The notes under the pieces are model-generated. The model had not been told where the DNA came from, ran no database searches, and saw nothing but the letters and a program-made list of their open reading frames with translations. A stretch of DNA of 17,290 nt, taken from NCBI GenBank assembly GCA_028696435.1, contig JAQVHC010000019.1, positions 1 to 17,290 on the forward strand. Reading direction: 5' to 3'. The stretch comes from Actinomycetota bacterium (GTDB taxonomy: Bacteria > Actinomycetota > Humimicrobiia > Humimicrobiales > Humimicrobiaceae). Shown in pieces: positions 1 to 7,342 of this stretch (within the stretch, counting starts at the first letter, position 1; each line of letters starts with the position of its first letter). The position numbers and the translations under genes are program-made.

Positions 1-454
1 CCTCACTTACTGAAGTCATTCCGCCTTCAGGAGTATCTATACCGGTATAATATGTAAATATATTATCATTGATGATTTTATCTGCAACAAAATGCGGGCT
101 TCCACCATCAACTATTCTGTAGAGAGTATAATATCCATCCCCGGGTTCCAGATAATATCTTACAGTTTCATAGTCATCATCATCATCTACATTGCTCTTA
201 AAAGTAATGCTGCTGGCTCTGGCTTCACTTATCTCAATAGCTTCTCTTATATCCTTGCCTATCCTGTACATTATCAATCTTGAATCAATCTCAGAAGTAG
301 TTATATCTACAACATTCTTTGAGGTACTTGCAGAAAGAAAGTAGGCAGCAGAAATCAGGCTTACCACCACAAGTATAATCCCCATGGTAAGCATAAGCTC
401 AATAATCGTAAAACCCTTATTATCTTTTATTTTCTTACAAAGCTTTAACTTCAT
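1..454 (-). CDS. Minor pilin-like prepilin (PulJ/PilW-like), 3' end outside window
   Basis: My own translation of the minus strand from an ATG at 454 gives an open frame to the window edge (151 codons plus one base). An in-frame TAA lies directly before the ATG, so the start cannot be further upstream. The product opens with a short basic leader (MKLKLCKKIKDNKG) followed by FTIIELMLTMGIILVV, a class III prepilin signal: cleavage is expected after G14, F15 becomes +1 and E19 is the conserved Glu+5. A hydrophobic helix of about 20 residues follows, then a globular region with a run of five Asp near residue 92. This N-terminus followed by a beta-rich body fits minor pilins or pseudopilins of the PulJ/PilW/ComGF kind, which prime or cap the pilus; the exact class is uncertain because the C-terminus is missing. 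The gene lies 66 bp downstream of the FN3 prepilin and is probably co-transcribed with it. Confidence 0.8.
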   Translation of the reverse strand, partial: MKLKLCKKIKDNKGFTIIELMLTMGIILVVVSLISAAYFLSASTSKNVVDITTSEIDSRLIMYRIGKDIREAIEISEARASSITFKSNVDDDDDYETVRYYLEPGDGYYTLYRIVDGGSPHFVADKIINDNIFTYYTGIDTPEGGMTSVSE

Positions 455-520
455 TTACCATGCTCACTTTTTATTTAGTTCAATGAATAATAAATAAATT
501 AAACTACCTGGTTAAACTAC

Positions 521-1837
521 TTATTTAATCTCAACATGAGAATATGAGTGACTTCCCTTATAATGAATATACCACCAGCCATCGGATGATGGAGGTATCT
601 CATGCTGGAATTTATATGTATTAGTATAATCTACTCCATTAATCTCAAGTAAATCAAGATTCCATGAATTTACATAATGATTCCCTGCTGAAACAGTTGA
701 AAATTGATTTGTCTTCCAGTAATATTCACCGGCACCATCAAAGATAAATGGAAGGTTGATTTCGGTATATACTGTTAATGTTGTAGCACTAGCTTCATCC
801 GACGGCTGCGATTTATTACCACTGGTATCTACTGCTTTTATCCTGTAATAATATTTAGTACCAGCATCAAGGCCTTCTTCGTCGGTATATTCATTTGAAT
901 TTACTTTTCTTATAAAATTAGAATCTTCCGGTGTAAATCCACCCGTTGTACTCCTGTATATTTCGTATCCTTCAATATCATCTTCTGTATTGTTATTCCA
1001 GTTAAGTTCGATGCTGGTTTGACCCGTTGCTGTTGCTGTAAGGCCAGTTGGTTTTGCAGGCGGGGTTGTATCCGGTGCATCTGTTGTAGCACTCGCTTCC
1101 AGCGAAGGCTCCGATTCATTACCACTGGTATCTACTGCTTTTACCCTGTAGTAATATTTTGTACTGGGGGTCAAGCTTATATCAGTATATTCACTTGTAA
1201 CCACCTTAATTACAAAGTTATCATTTGATGGTGTAAAACCGGCCACCGTGTCCCTGTATACTTTGTACCCTTCAATATCATCTTCTGTATTATCATTCCA
1301 GTCAAGGTCTATTTTGAAAGGGCCGGCTGCTTTTGCTGTAAGGCCTGTTGGTGCAGCAGGCGGGGTTGTATCCCTTTCTCCCTGCTCGAGAGGATATATC
1401 TGTGTTACTACATTTACAGGTACTCTCATTGGCGGTTTAAAAACTGATATTGTAAGCTGCTTATAACTGCTTCCTGTATCAGGATCGGTGGCCTCTGTTA
1501 CTTTATATTTAATATCATATCCACTTTCATATAGCATTGGATATGTCCTCTCATCGGGCCAGTTAGGGTATTCTGATTGAAGTTTAATATCGTCATAACT
1601 TAATGTTTTTATAAGCTCAATTTTTTCATTTGCTATGGCTATTGCCCTTGTCTTTTCTTTATTTACCTTTACAGTGTTTACAGAAACTCTGGTACCCTGC
1701 ACAAGCCCCACAGTTATTATAGATATAACAAGCAAAGCAACCATTACCTCAACAAGAGTAAAACCTTCCTGCCCTTTTATACCTTCGCTTCGCTTTCTAT
1801 AATGTTTATAAATAAAATTATAATATTTACCCGGCAT
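521..1837 (-). CDS. Prepilin-like protein with two fibronectin type III domains
   Basis: The longest reading frame starts at 1858 (445 residues). I prefer the ATG seven codons in, at 1837, because AAGGGT sits 6 bases before it while the outer ATG has no visible Shine-Dalgarno. In numbering from 1858, residues 31-33 (EGF) are the prepilin cleavage site, with Glu37 at +5, and a hydrophobic helix covers about 33-54. Two FN3 domains follow, at about 163-260 and 263-360. They are near-identical copies 100 residues apart: both begin DTTPPA.PTGLTA and share NTEDDIEGY, TKYYYR and AVDTSGN. Residues 365-445 form a separate aromatic-rich domain (EYYWKTN, SWNLDLLEINGVDYTN, DGWWYIHY). The leader would be removed by PilD and the helix would anchor the protein in a pilus, so the FN3 and C-terminal domains would be displayed outside the cell. 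Adhesion or polysaccharide binding is inference from the architecture only. Confidence 0.85.
   Translation of the reverse strand: MPGKYYNFIYKHYRKRSEGIKGQEGFTLVEVMVALLVISIITVGLVQGTRVSVNTVKVNKEKTRAIAIANEKIELIKTLSYDDIKLQSEYPNWPDERTYPMLYESGYDIKYKVTEATDPDTGSSYKQLTISVFKPPMRVPVNVVTQIYPLEQGERDTTPPAAPTGLTAKAAGPFKIDLDWNDNTEDDIEGYKVYRDTVAGFTPSNDNFVIKVVTSEYTDISLTPSTKYYYRVKAVDTSGNESEPSLEASATTDAPDTTPPAKPTGLTATATGQTSIELNWNNNTEDDIEGYEIYRSTTGGFTPEDSNFIRKVNSNEYTDEEGLDAGTKYYYRIKAVDTSGNKSQPSDEASATTLTVYTEINLPFIFDGAGEYYWKTNQFSTVSAGNHYVNSWNLDLLEINGVDYTNTYKFQHEIPPSSDGWWYIHYKGSHSYSHVEIK
783..1370 (-). repeat. 300-bp tandem duplication encoding the two FN3 domains
   Basis: The DNA at about 783-1070 and 1086-1370 is a diverged direct repeat with a period of 300-303 bp. 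Shared blocks include TTACCACTGGTATCTACTGC (plus strand, near 817 and near 1117) and CTTCAATATCATCTTCTGTA (near 970 and 1270). Conservation at the nucleotide level, including silent sites, points to a fairly recent internal duplication of one FN3 module rather than two domains acquired separately. Confidence 0.85.
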
Positions 1838-1843
1838 TTTTAT

Positions 1844-1849
1844 ACCCTT
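1844..1849 (-). promoter_or_regulatory. Ribosome binding site deciding the FN3 prepilin start
   Basis: The minus strand reads AAGGGT, six bases before the ATG at 1837. The ATG at 1858 is preceded only by A-rich sequence with no GGAGG-like element. This favours initiation at 1837, giving a 438-residue protein, but several other genes here also lack clear Shine-Dalgarno sequences, so the longer start is not excluded. Confidence 0.45.
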
Positions 1850-1896
1850 ATTTTTCATTTATTTTTTATACATATTTTCCATATTTTTTACTTTTT

Positions 1897-1938
1897 TATT
1901 CTTTTAGATAGTTTTTCTTTTTTCTATTCTTTTAGATA
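1897..1938 (-). repeat. Two 14-bp direct repeats between aroQ and the FN3 prepilin gene
   Basis: The plus-strand sequence TATTCTTTTAGATA occurs exactly at 1897-1910 and 1925-1938, 28 bp apart, in the 81-bp gap between the aroQ stop and the next gene. It is AT-rich and has no clear palindrome, so it may be a slippage duplication or paired binding sites; I see no basis to choose. Confidence 0.6.
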
Positions 1939-1939
1939 A

Positions 1940-2386
1940 TTATGTTTCTTTTGTTTCATTTATGTAATCAATAATGTAACTCAAAGCTATCCTGTATACA
2001 TCCGTTCCGAATCCGATTATAATTCCCCATGCAGCAGGCGATATTACTGATTTTTCTCTCCATCTCTCTCTTCCAGATATATTTGATATATGGACCTCTA
2101 TGGTTTTAATTTTACTTGCTACAATTGCATCATATAAACTGTAACTGTAATGTGTCAGGGCTCCGGGATTTATTATTATAAAATCCACATTTCCGATACA
2201 CTCATGAATTTTATCTATAATTTCCCCTTCATGATTTGACTGAAAGTATGACAGCTTTACTCTGCCCTCTGCAATCATATCCAGGTCTTCTTTTATTTTA
2301 TCAAAGCTTTTATCGCCATAAATATTTTCTTCTCTTACACCCAGTAAATTTAAATTAGGTCCATTAATTATTATAACTTTTTTCAT
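1940..2386 (-). CDS. aroQ: 3-dehydroquinate dehydratase, type II
   Basis: Dehydrates 3-dehydroquinate to 3-dehydroshikimate, the third step of the shikimate pathway, as a cytosolic dodecamer in this family. The 148 residues match the usual length of type II enzymes and contain the diagnostic blocks: INGPNLNLLG at 7-16, catalytic-loop Tyr23 in ENIYG, SNHEGEIID at 50-58, NPGALTHYS at 73-81 with catalytic His79, and EVHISN at 97-102 followed by the RERWREKS stretch. The ATG at 2386 is preceded by AGGA at suitable spacing. It is the last of four consecutive aro genes, 115 bp after aroB. That gap holds no obvious promoter but includes a 14-bp palindrome at 2429-2442. Type II enzymes are unrelated in fold to the type I AroD. 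Confidence 0.95.
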   Translation of the reverse strand: MKKVIIINGPNLNLLGVREENIYGDKSFDKIKEDLDMIAEGRVKLSYFQSNHEGEIIDKIHECIGNVDFIIINPGALTHYSYSLYDAIVASKIKTIEVHISNISGRERWREKSVISPAAWGIIIGFGTDVYRIALSYIIDYINETKET

Positions 2387-2501
2387 TTTGTCCTGTTTGA
2401 ATAGTTTTAGTATTTTCAGAATAAATAATAGAACTGGTTCTAAACGGCTTTAGTAAATTATTCAACAATATGTTTATATATTACTTATATATTATTCTTA
2501 C

Positions 2502-3611
2502 TTAATTATACATACTTTTTTTAATGTTATCAATAATCGTATTTTCGTCGAGGTTATAATAGAAAAGAGGTTTGTTCATCCCCTTAAGGAGGATAAATTT
2601 ATTCTGTGAAGATTTAAATTTTTTATCATACTTAATGACATTTATTATTTTTTCTACATCTATTTCCGGCATTTTATACGGTAATCCAAGCATTTTATAT
2701 AGTTCAATGATCTTTTCTTTAAAATCTTCTTTTAAAAATCCAAGTGAAATTGATATATCAATAGCAATAATCATACCAATACTTACTGCTTTTCCATGAC
2801 TTATTTCTTTTAAATCAAAAGCGTTCTCTATGCAGTGCCCAATAGTATGCCCGAAATTAAGTAAATTTCTGTAACCTGTATCATACTCATCTTTCCCGAC
2901 TACTTTTGTTTTTATTTTGCAGCATCTGTATATAATATCCTTAAAATCTTCTGTTTTAATCAGCTCTCCCGGCTTATTTTTACCGTCCCCTCCGGCATTT
3001 TTTAAGAGTTTATCCAGTATGCTCTTATCAAAAACTAATCCGTACTTTACAACTTCACCAAGACCGTTAATTATTTGTTCCTCATCAAGCGTATAATTAA
3101 ATGCCGGGTCAATGATTACTGCATCAGGTTGATAAAAGCTCCCGATTATGTTTTTCACCTTTCTGTAATTTACTCCAACTTTACCCCCTATACTGCTGTC
3201 AACCTGGCTTATTATAGTTGTTGGGCATTGAATAAGTTTCATTCCCCTGTTAAAAGTAGAAGCAGCAAAACCTCCGAGGTCACCTATCACACCACCACCG
3301 ACTGCTACAATTATATCGTTTCTATGTGCGTTAAAATCAATTAGTCTACTATATATGTAATCCGTGCTTTCGAGATTTTTATACTCTTCTCCGTCCTGAA
3401 TTATTATGATTTCATTTAGTTTCAAACATTTTTCCAGAACACTTTTAATTTTCTCCTCATATATTGAAAATACTTTATTATTTGTAACAAGTATTATCTT
3501 TTCTGCATCTCTGAATCCTTTATTTACGATTTCAGGAAAAAATGAGTTAAAATCTGCATTTATATATACAGGGTATTTTTTTTGTTTTGTTCTTGCGGTT
3601 ATAATTTTCAT
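2502..3611 (-). CDS. aroB: 3-dehydroquinate synthase
   Basis: Converts DAHP to 3-dehydroquinate, step two of the shikimate pathway, using NAD and a divalent metal. The 369-residue protein has the family's NAD-binding GGGVIGDLGGFAAST stretch at 105-119 and the CPTTIISQVDSSIGGKVGVN segment at 129-148. The metal ligands appear to be Glu186 (GLGEVVKYG), His255 (NFGHTIGH) and His272 (SHGKAV). Length is normal for AroB. It lies 41 bp after aroK and 115 bp before aroQ, so it is probably part of one aro transcript. The start at 3611 is an ATG with only a weak ribosome binding site (GGAT just before it); no better in-frame start precedes the conserved N-terminus. Confidence 0.96.
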   Translation of the reverse strand: MKIITARTKQKKYPVYINADFNSFFPEIVNKGFRDAEKIILVTNNKVFSIYEEKIKSVLEKCLKLNEIIIIQDGEEYKNLESTDYIYSRLIDFNAHRNDIIVAVGGGVIGDLGGFAASTFNRGMKLIQCPTTIISQVDSSIGGKVGVNYRKVKNIIGSFYQPDAVIIDPAFNYTLDEEQIINGLGEVVKYGLVFDKSILDKLLKNAGGDGKNKPGELIKTEDFKDIIYRCCKIKTKVVGKDEYDTGYRNLLNFGHTIGHCIENAFDLKEISHGKAVSIGMIIAIDISISLGFLKEDFKEKIIELYKMLGLPYKMPEIDVEKIINVIKYDKKFKSSQNKFILLKGMNKPLFYYNLDENTIIDNIKKSMYN

Positions 3612-3652
3612 TATCCAGTGGCTATAATTTTCACTGTTTACTAATTAATTAT

Positions 3653-4192
3653 TCAGATAGTTTTAGATGTTAAAAAACTTTTTAGTATTTCTTCTGAAGC
3701 TTTATCAGGACTGATGTTATCATTATTTATTACTAAGTGTGCGCACTCGCGATATAAGCTATCTCTTTTGATTATCATTTCTCTTATAACCTTTTCTCTA
3801 TTTTGAACTTCAATTAAAGGCCTGTCAGTAACATCCTTAAGACGTTTTACTGCAACACCCGGAGAAATACTCAGATATACTACAAAGCTATTCTCTCTTA
3901 TTACTTTTACATTTTCTTTTCTTTCTATAACACCGCCCCCACAGGCAAAAACACAATTTTTGTTCTTATATATTTTTTTTATAACTTCTGCCTCTAATTC
4001 CCGGAAATAATCCTCCCCGTATATTCTGAAAATATCGCTTATTTTTCTACCATCTTTTAGTTCAATTACCCTATCAATATCAATAAACAGGAAATCCAGT
4101 TTTTCTGCAAGAATCTTACCCACTGTAGTTTTCCCCGAACCCATAAAGCCTATAAGAGATATATTTTTATAATCGTTCAAATTAACATACAT
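3653..4192 (-). CDS. aroK: Shikimate kinase
   Basis: Phosphorylates shikimate at the 3-OH using ATP, step five of the pathway. The 179-residue protein has the P-loop GFMGSGKTTVG at 15-25, the DxD-type FIDIDRVIE at 36-44 with Asp38 and Asp40, the shikimate-binding FRELE at 63-67 and CGGGVI at 84-89, and a lid region with RP at 124-125. This is the compact NMP-kinase fold of AroK/AroL. It follows aroC by only 12 bp and precedes aroB by 41 bp. An aroK-aroB pair next to pilus genes is also the classic arrangement downstream of pilMNOPQ in Proteobacteria. The Shine-Dalgarno is weak (GAAG). Confidence 0.95.
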   Translation of the reverse strand: MYVNLNDYKNISLIGFMGSGKTTVGKILAEKLDFLFIDIDRVIELKDGRKISDIFRIYGEDYFRELEAEVIKKIYKNKNCVFACGGGVIERKENVKVIRENSFVVYLSISPGVAVKRLKDVTDRPLIEVQNREKVIREMIIKRDSLYRECAHLVINNDNISPDKASEEILKSFLTSKTI

Positions 4193-4204
4193 TCACATAC
4201 AACT

Positions 4205-5422
4205 TCAAATTTTTCCAAGATATTCTCTGTAGTTTTTATAATTCTCTAAAATCTCGTCTACATTGTCTTTTCCAAATTTTTCTTGAATTGAACTCAAAAT
4301 TGCTATAGAAAGCATTGCTTCACCAACCACCGATGCAGCAGGAACTGCACATACATCCGAGCGCTCTTTCAGGCTCATTTCACCTTTCTTTGTTTTTATA
4401 TTTACTGTGCGCAAACCCTTTGCAGTGGTAGGTACCGGCTTCATACATGCTCCTATTATCAGGGGTTCGCCATTTGTTATTCCTCCCTCAATACCACCTG
4501 CTCTGTTAGTTTTTCTATAGAAACCAGTACCTTTCCTGTAGTATATTTCATCATGAAAATTTAGTCCTGTAACACCGGGAGCTTTAAAACCATCCCCTAT
4601 TTCAACAGCTTTCACGGCCGGAATGCTCATAAATAATTGTGCTATTTTTCCATCAATCCTTCTATCCCATTGTGAATATGAACCGAGACCGGGTGGCACA
4701 CCTGTAGCAATGACTTTAAATTTACCCCCCAGGCTGTCGCCATTTTCAATTGCTCTTTTTATTTCCTCTTTCATCTTCTGGCTTACTTCCCTATCCGGAC
4801 ATCTTACTTCAGATATTTCAATTTCTTCTAATGTATCTTCACTTATATCGCTAATCTCCGGGTCCCTGCTCAATATAACTTTTCCAATCTGATTAACATA
4901 GCTAATTACTTTTATATCAAGTAATTTTAAAATAATTTTTGCAAAACCTCCTGCAGCTACTCTTGCCGCAGTCTCTCTGGCACTACTTCTTTCTATTACA
5001 TCTCTTATATCATCAAGCCTGTATTTTATATAACCATTTAAATCAGCATGACCTGGCCTGGGATTTAATAATCTGCCATTTTTTGATTTTAAATCTTCTG
5101 GTGGTCTATCTTTTAAATTATTACTATAAGAAGCTACAGAAGCCGGCGGGAATATTGCCATTATTTCCTTCCAGTTATTCCAGTCCCTGTTTTTTATAAT
5201 AAAAGAGACCGGTGAACCAGTACTTCTGCCTTTTCTTACACCTGATATTATCTCAATAGTGTCCTTTTCAATAGACATCCTGTGACCTCTTCCGAAGCCC
5301 TTCTGCCTTCTGGCAAGTTCATTATTTAAAAAATTAATATCAATCTGTACCCCGGAAGGGTATTCATCTATTATTCCTGTAATATATTTACCGTGAGACT
5401 CACCCGCAGTTAAAAATCTCAA
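4205..5422 (-). CDS. aroC: Chorismate synthase
   Basis: Converts EPSP to chorismate, the last shikimate step, with reduced FMN as cofactor. The 405-residue protein starts at a TTG codon: the conserved AroC N-terminus RFLTAGESHG begins straight after it, and AGAGGA lies about 9 bases upstream. Visible motifs are GESHG with His10, the arginine-rich ARRQKGFGRGHRM at 37-49, SSARETAARVAAGG at 146-159, and the C-terminal SDVCAVPAASVVGEAM block. Length is slightly above the 350-390 typical of the family. It comes 18 bp after the PilP-like lipoprotein gene, in the place where proteobacterial pil operons carry the pilQ secretin, and heads the aroC-aroK-aroB-aroQ series. Confidence 0.96.
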   Translation of the reverse strand: MRFLTAGESHGKYITGIIDEYPSGVQIDINFLNNELARRQKGFGRGHRMSIEKDTIEIISGVRKGRSTGSPVSFIIKNRDWNNWKEIMAIFPPASVASYSNNLKDRPPEDLKSKNGRLLNPRPGHADLNGYIKYRLDDIRDVIERSSARETAARVAAGGFAKIILKLLDIKVISYVNQIGKVILSRDPEISDISEDTLEEIEISEVRCPDREVSQKMKEEIKRAIENGDSLGGKFKVIATGVPPGLGSYSQWDRRIDGKIAQLFMSIPAVKAVEIGDGFKAPGVTGLNFHDEIYYRKGTGFYRKTNRAGGIEGGITNGEPLIIGACMKPVPTTAKGLRTVNIKTKKGEMSLKERSDVCAVPAASVVGEAMLSIAILSSIQEKFGKDNVDEILENYKNYREYLGKI

Positions 5423-5440
5423 AACGAAGCATCCTCTTTC

Positions 5441-5983
5441 TTAATCATAAACAGGAGTATCCAGAAATAATGTTAATATTTCATCACCTTTAAGCAACAC
5501 TGCTGAATTAACATTGATTGCCTGTACAAGGTAAGTACTTGATAGTGTATCTCCCTCTTTTAATTTATAATTATAATTATTAAGATTTATCTCTACATAT
5601 TCTACCTCATCCAGTTTATATATCTTATCAAGCCTCAGTATATTTTTTTCTTCTGTCTCTTCGTCCTGAATATAAAATGGCTTAAAAGGATTCCTGAGTG
5701 ATTCATCAACCAGAATAATTTCATTTTCAATATCATAGGTTTTTCTTCTTTCAGCATCACTTTTTTTGATTTCATCAATCTCTGCTTCGTCTATTTCTAT
5801 ATCAGGAATCTCCGGCGTTTCTACTTTACCTGTAAAAGAGTCTTTTATCAGGCCCAAAACAGTACATCCTGATATTAAAGTCATAATAAGCAAACAGGAT
5901 AAAATAACTGCTGAAGTTGTGATTTGCTTTTTTATATTTTTATTTCTTTTAAATTTGTATATAATTTTTATTAACTTTTCCAT
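5441..5983 (-). CDS. PilP-like pilus lipoprotein
   Basis: The 180-residue product has a basic N-region (residues 1-20), a hydrophobic stretch and a lipobox LISGC, so Cys40 is the predicted lipidation site. Residues 57-75 are an acidic linker with repeated ID/IDEAEID units. The C-terminal part has RNPFKPF at 97-103 and then a beta-rich module with RLDKIYKL, KLKEGDTLSSTYLVQAINVN and VLLKGDEILTLFL. This order, lipobox, linker, NPF motif and a small beta domain, is that of PilP/GspC-type proteins that join the PilN-PilO inner-membrane complex to a secretin. It follows pilO by 86 bp and precedes aroC by 18 bp. The ATG at 5983 has no visible Shine-Dalgarno, and an in-frame TAA lies eight codons upstream, so it is the only ATG start. 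PilP assignment rests on motifs and position, not overall similarity. Confidence 0.7.
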   Translation of the reverse strand: MEKLIKIIYKFKRNKNIKKQITTSAVILSCLLIMTLISGCTVLGLIKDSFTGKVETPEIPDIEIDEAEIDEIKKSDAERRKTYDIENEIILVDESLRNPFKPFYIQDEETEEKNILRLDKIYKLDEVEYVEINLNNYNYKLKEGDTLSSTYLVQAINVNSAVLLKGDEILTLFLDTPVYD

Positions 5984-6069
5984 TTTTATATTTTTTGTAT
6001 AATTTTAATACTCTTCTTATTTTTGCCCTATTTTTGCTTTTCTCATTTTTTATATTTTTATCCGGACCA

Positions 6070-6609
6070 TTAATTCTTATAATACATTTCTATATTTATA
6101 TTAGCATTTATATTTTCGTAATCATCTTCTGTGGTCTGGAAAACTAAATTATTAACTTTTACTATTCTGGTCATCTTCTCTATTGTGTTCAAGAAATTCA
6201 TAATATTGTAGTAAGAACCCTCAACTATTAAACTGGCTTCTATAACAGAAAGGCCGAGTTTTTCCCCTTCTTTAGAGGCGGCTTTTTCTGAATAGTTAAT
6301 CGAGCTAATATTTACATCTGAATATTTTGCAATATCATTTATCTCATTTGTAAAGATGCTCATATCATTTTCCCGGGGAAGCTGTAATAAGTATTTACTG
6401 TATTCAGCTTCAAGTAAGTTGTATTTATCCCTTACAGCAAGAAGTTCATCCAGCCTGCTTTTTAGAGTAACGCTATTTTCCTTCTCTATTCCCAGTTCGT
6501 TGCTATTTTTAATCATTGTAGAAATATTAGTGACAACAAAAGCAACAGTGAGAAGGATAATAACAACTAAAATTGCTACTATAGCAATAATTTTAACTCT
6601 TATAGTCAT
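6070..6609 (-). CDS. pilO: Type IV pilus inner-membrane protein PilO
   Basis: The 179 residues comprise one N-terminal membrane helix (about 7-28), a coiled-coil-prone segment (about 38-75) and a C-terminal ferredoxin-like region. The region LLQLPREND at 74-82 and the block VEGSYYNIMNFLNTIEKMTRIVKV at 129-152 match the typical PilO pattern of LP followed by G.Y..i..FL..iE...Ri. PilO pairs with PilN in the alignment complex between the cytoplasmic PilM ring and the periplasmic or outer parts of the pilus machine. It starts 37 bp after pilN. The ATG at 6609 has no convincing Shine-Dalgarno, so expression may depend on translational coupling or A/T-rich leader recognition. Confidence 0.88.
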   Translation of the reverse strand: MTIRVKIIAIVAILVVIILLTVAFVVTNISTMIKNSNELGIEKENSVTLKSRLDELLAVRDKYNLLEAEYSKYLLQLPRENDMSIFTNEINDIAKYSDVNISSINYSEKAASKEGEKLGLSVIEASLIVEGSYYNIMNFLNTIEKMTRIVKVNNLVFQTTEDDYENINANINIEMYYKN

Positions 6610-6646
6610 AATTTAAAAAATATCTTATTATTAATTTATTATTAAT

Positions 6647-7342
6647 TTACATTCCTAATTCTTGCTCAAGCTCTTCTTTTTCAATTTCTTCAGTCTGTTT
6701 TTGCTTTTGCTTTTCCCTTAATTCTTCAAGAAATTCTTCTACATCCATATATACACTGATATTAAAAGACAGCACTTCTATATTTGAGTCTGTAACATAG
6801 CCTTTGCTTATGTTATTGATCAACACATCCCCGACATTATCCATATTAAGAATATGAACTACCAGCTTTGATATATCAGTATGTTCAAGTGCATAACCTG
6901 TAATATCAAAAAATTTCACTTTTTCGACTTTATCAGGATCAATATTTTCATCTCCATATACAAGATTATAATATTGTCTGGCATCTCCATCTATATAAGT
7001 GATATATGTATTTTTAGGCATTTCCTGGCCGAAGTCATAGAGCACATCCGACCATAACACTTTTTCCTCCTGTAAGTAATCTATAACTTTTTTACTCTTA
7101 TCTACTTTTTCTTTAAACTGTTCATATGTTTCTAGCCTGGTTATATAATTGTTAACCTGAATATTCGCTCTCTGATAATTATAAAGCTGTGGTGCAAGAT
7201 AATCGTTTACCTTGAATAAAATTGCTGCAAAAGCTATCATAACTATTAATATTATTATAACTATTACCAGCATTATATTCAGTATTATACTTTTTACATC
7301 TGTAATCTTTTCTTCTTTTGGAAGAAGGTTTATTGTGTTCAT
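6647..7342 (-). CDS. pilN: Type IV pilus inner-membrane protein PilN
   Basis: The protein begins MNTINLLPKEEK; the INLLP motif near the N-terminus is the PilM-binding signature of PilN. A single membrane helix spans about 20-44, followed by a coiled-coil-prone stretch and a small globular domain containing WSDVLYDFGQEMPKNTYI at 97-114, typical of the family. At 231 residues it is longer than most PilN proteins (about 180-200), largely because of a charged C-terminal tail rich in Glu, Gln and Lys (about 205-231). The start codon overlaps the pilM stop by four bases (ATGA), a sign of translational coupling and of fixed stoichiometry with PilM. Confidence 0.9.
   Translation of the reverse strand: MNTINLLPKEEKITDVKSIILNIMLVIVIIILIVMIAFAAILFKVNDYLAPQLYNYQRANIQVNNYITRLETYEQFKEKVDKSKKVIDYLQEEKVLWSDVLYDFGQEMPKNTYITYIDGDARQYYNLVYGDENIDPDKVEKVKFFDITGYALEHTDISKLVVHILNMDNVGDVLINNISKGYVTDSNIEVLSFNISVYMDVEEFLEELREKQKQKQTEEIEKEELEQELGM

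Noticed and set aside
92..283. Plus-strand reading frame of 63 codons
   Set aside because: It is the complement of the minor pilin gene, which has a clear prepilin signal in the minus strand.
2429..2442. Palindrome TAGAACTGGTTCTA between aroB and aroQ, possible operator
   Set aside because: Only 14 bp, a single copy, with GAAC-N2-GTTC spacing that differs from the Bacillus-type LexA site, and no promoter beside it. Could be chance in AT-rich DNA.
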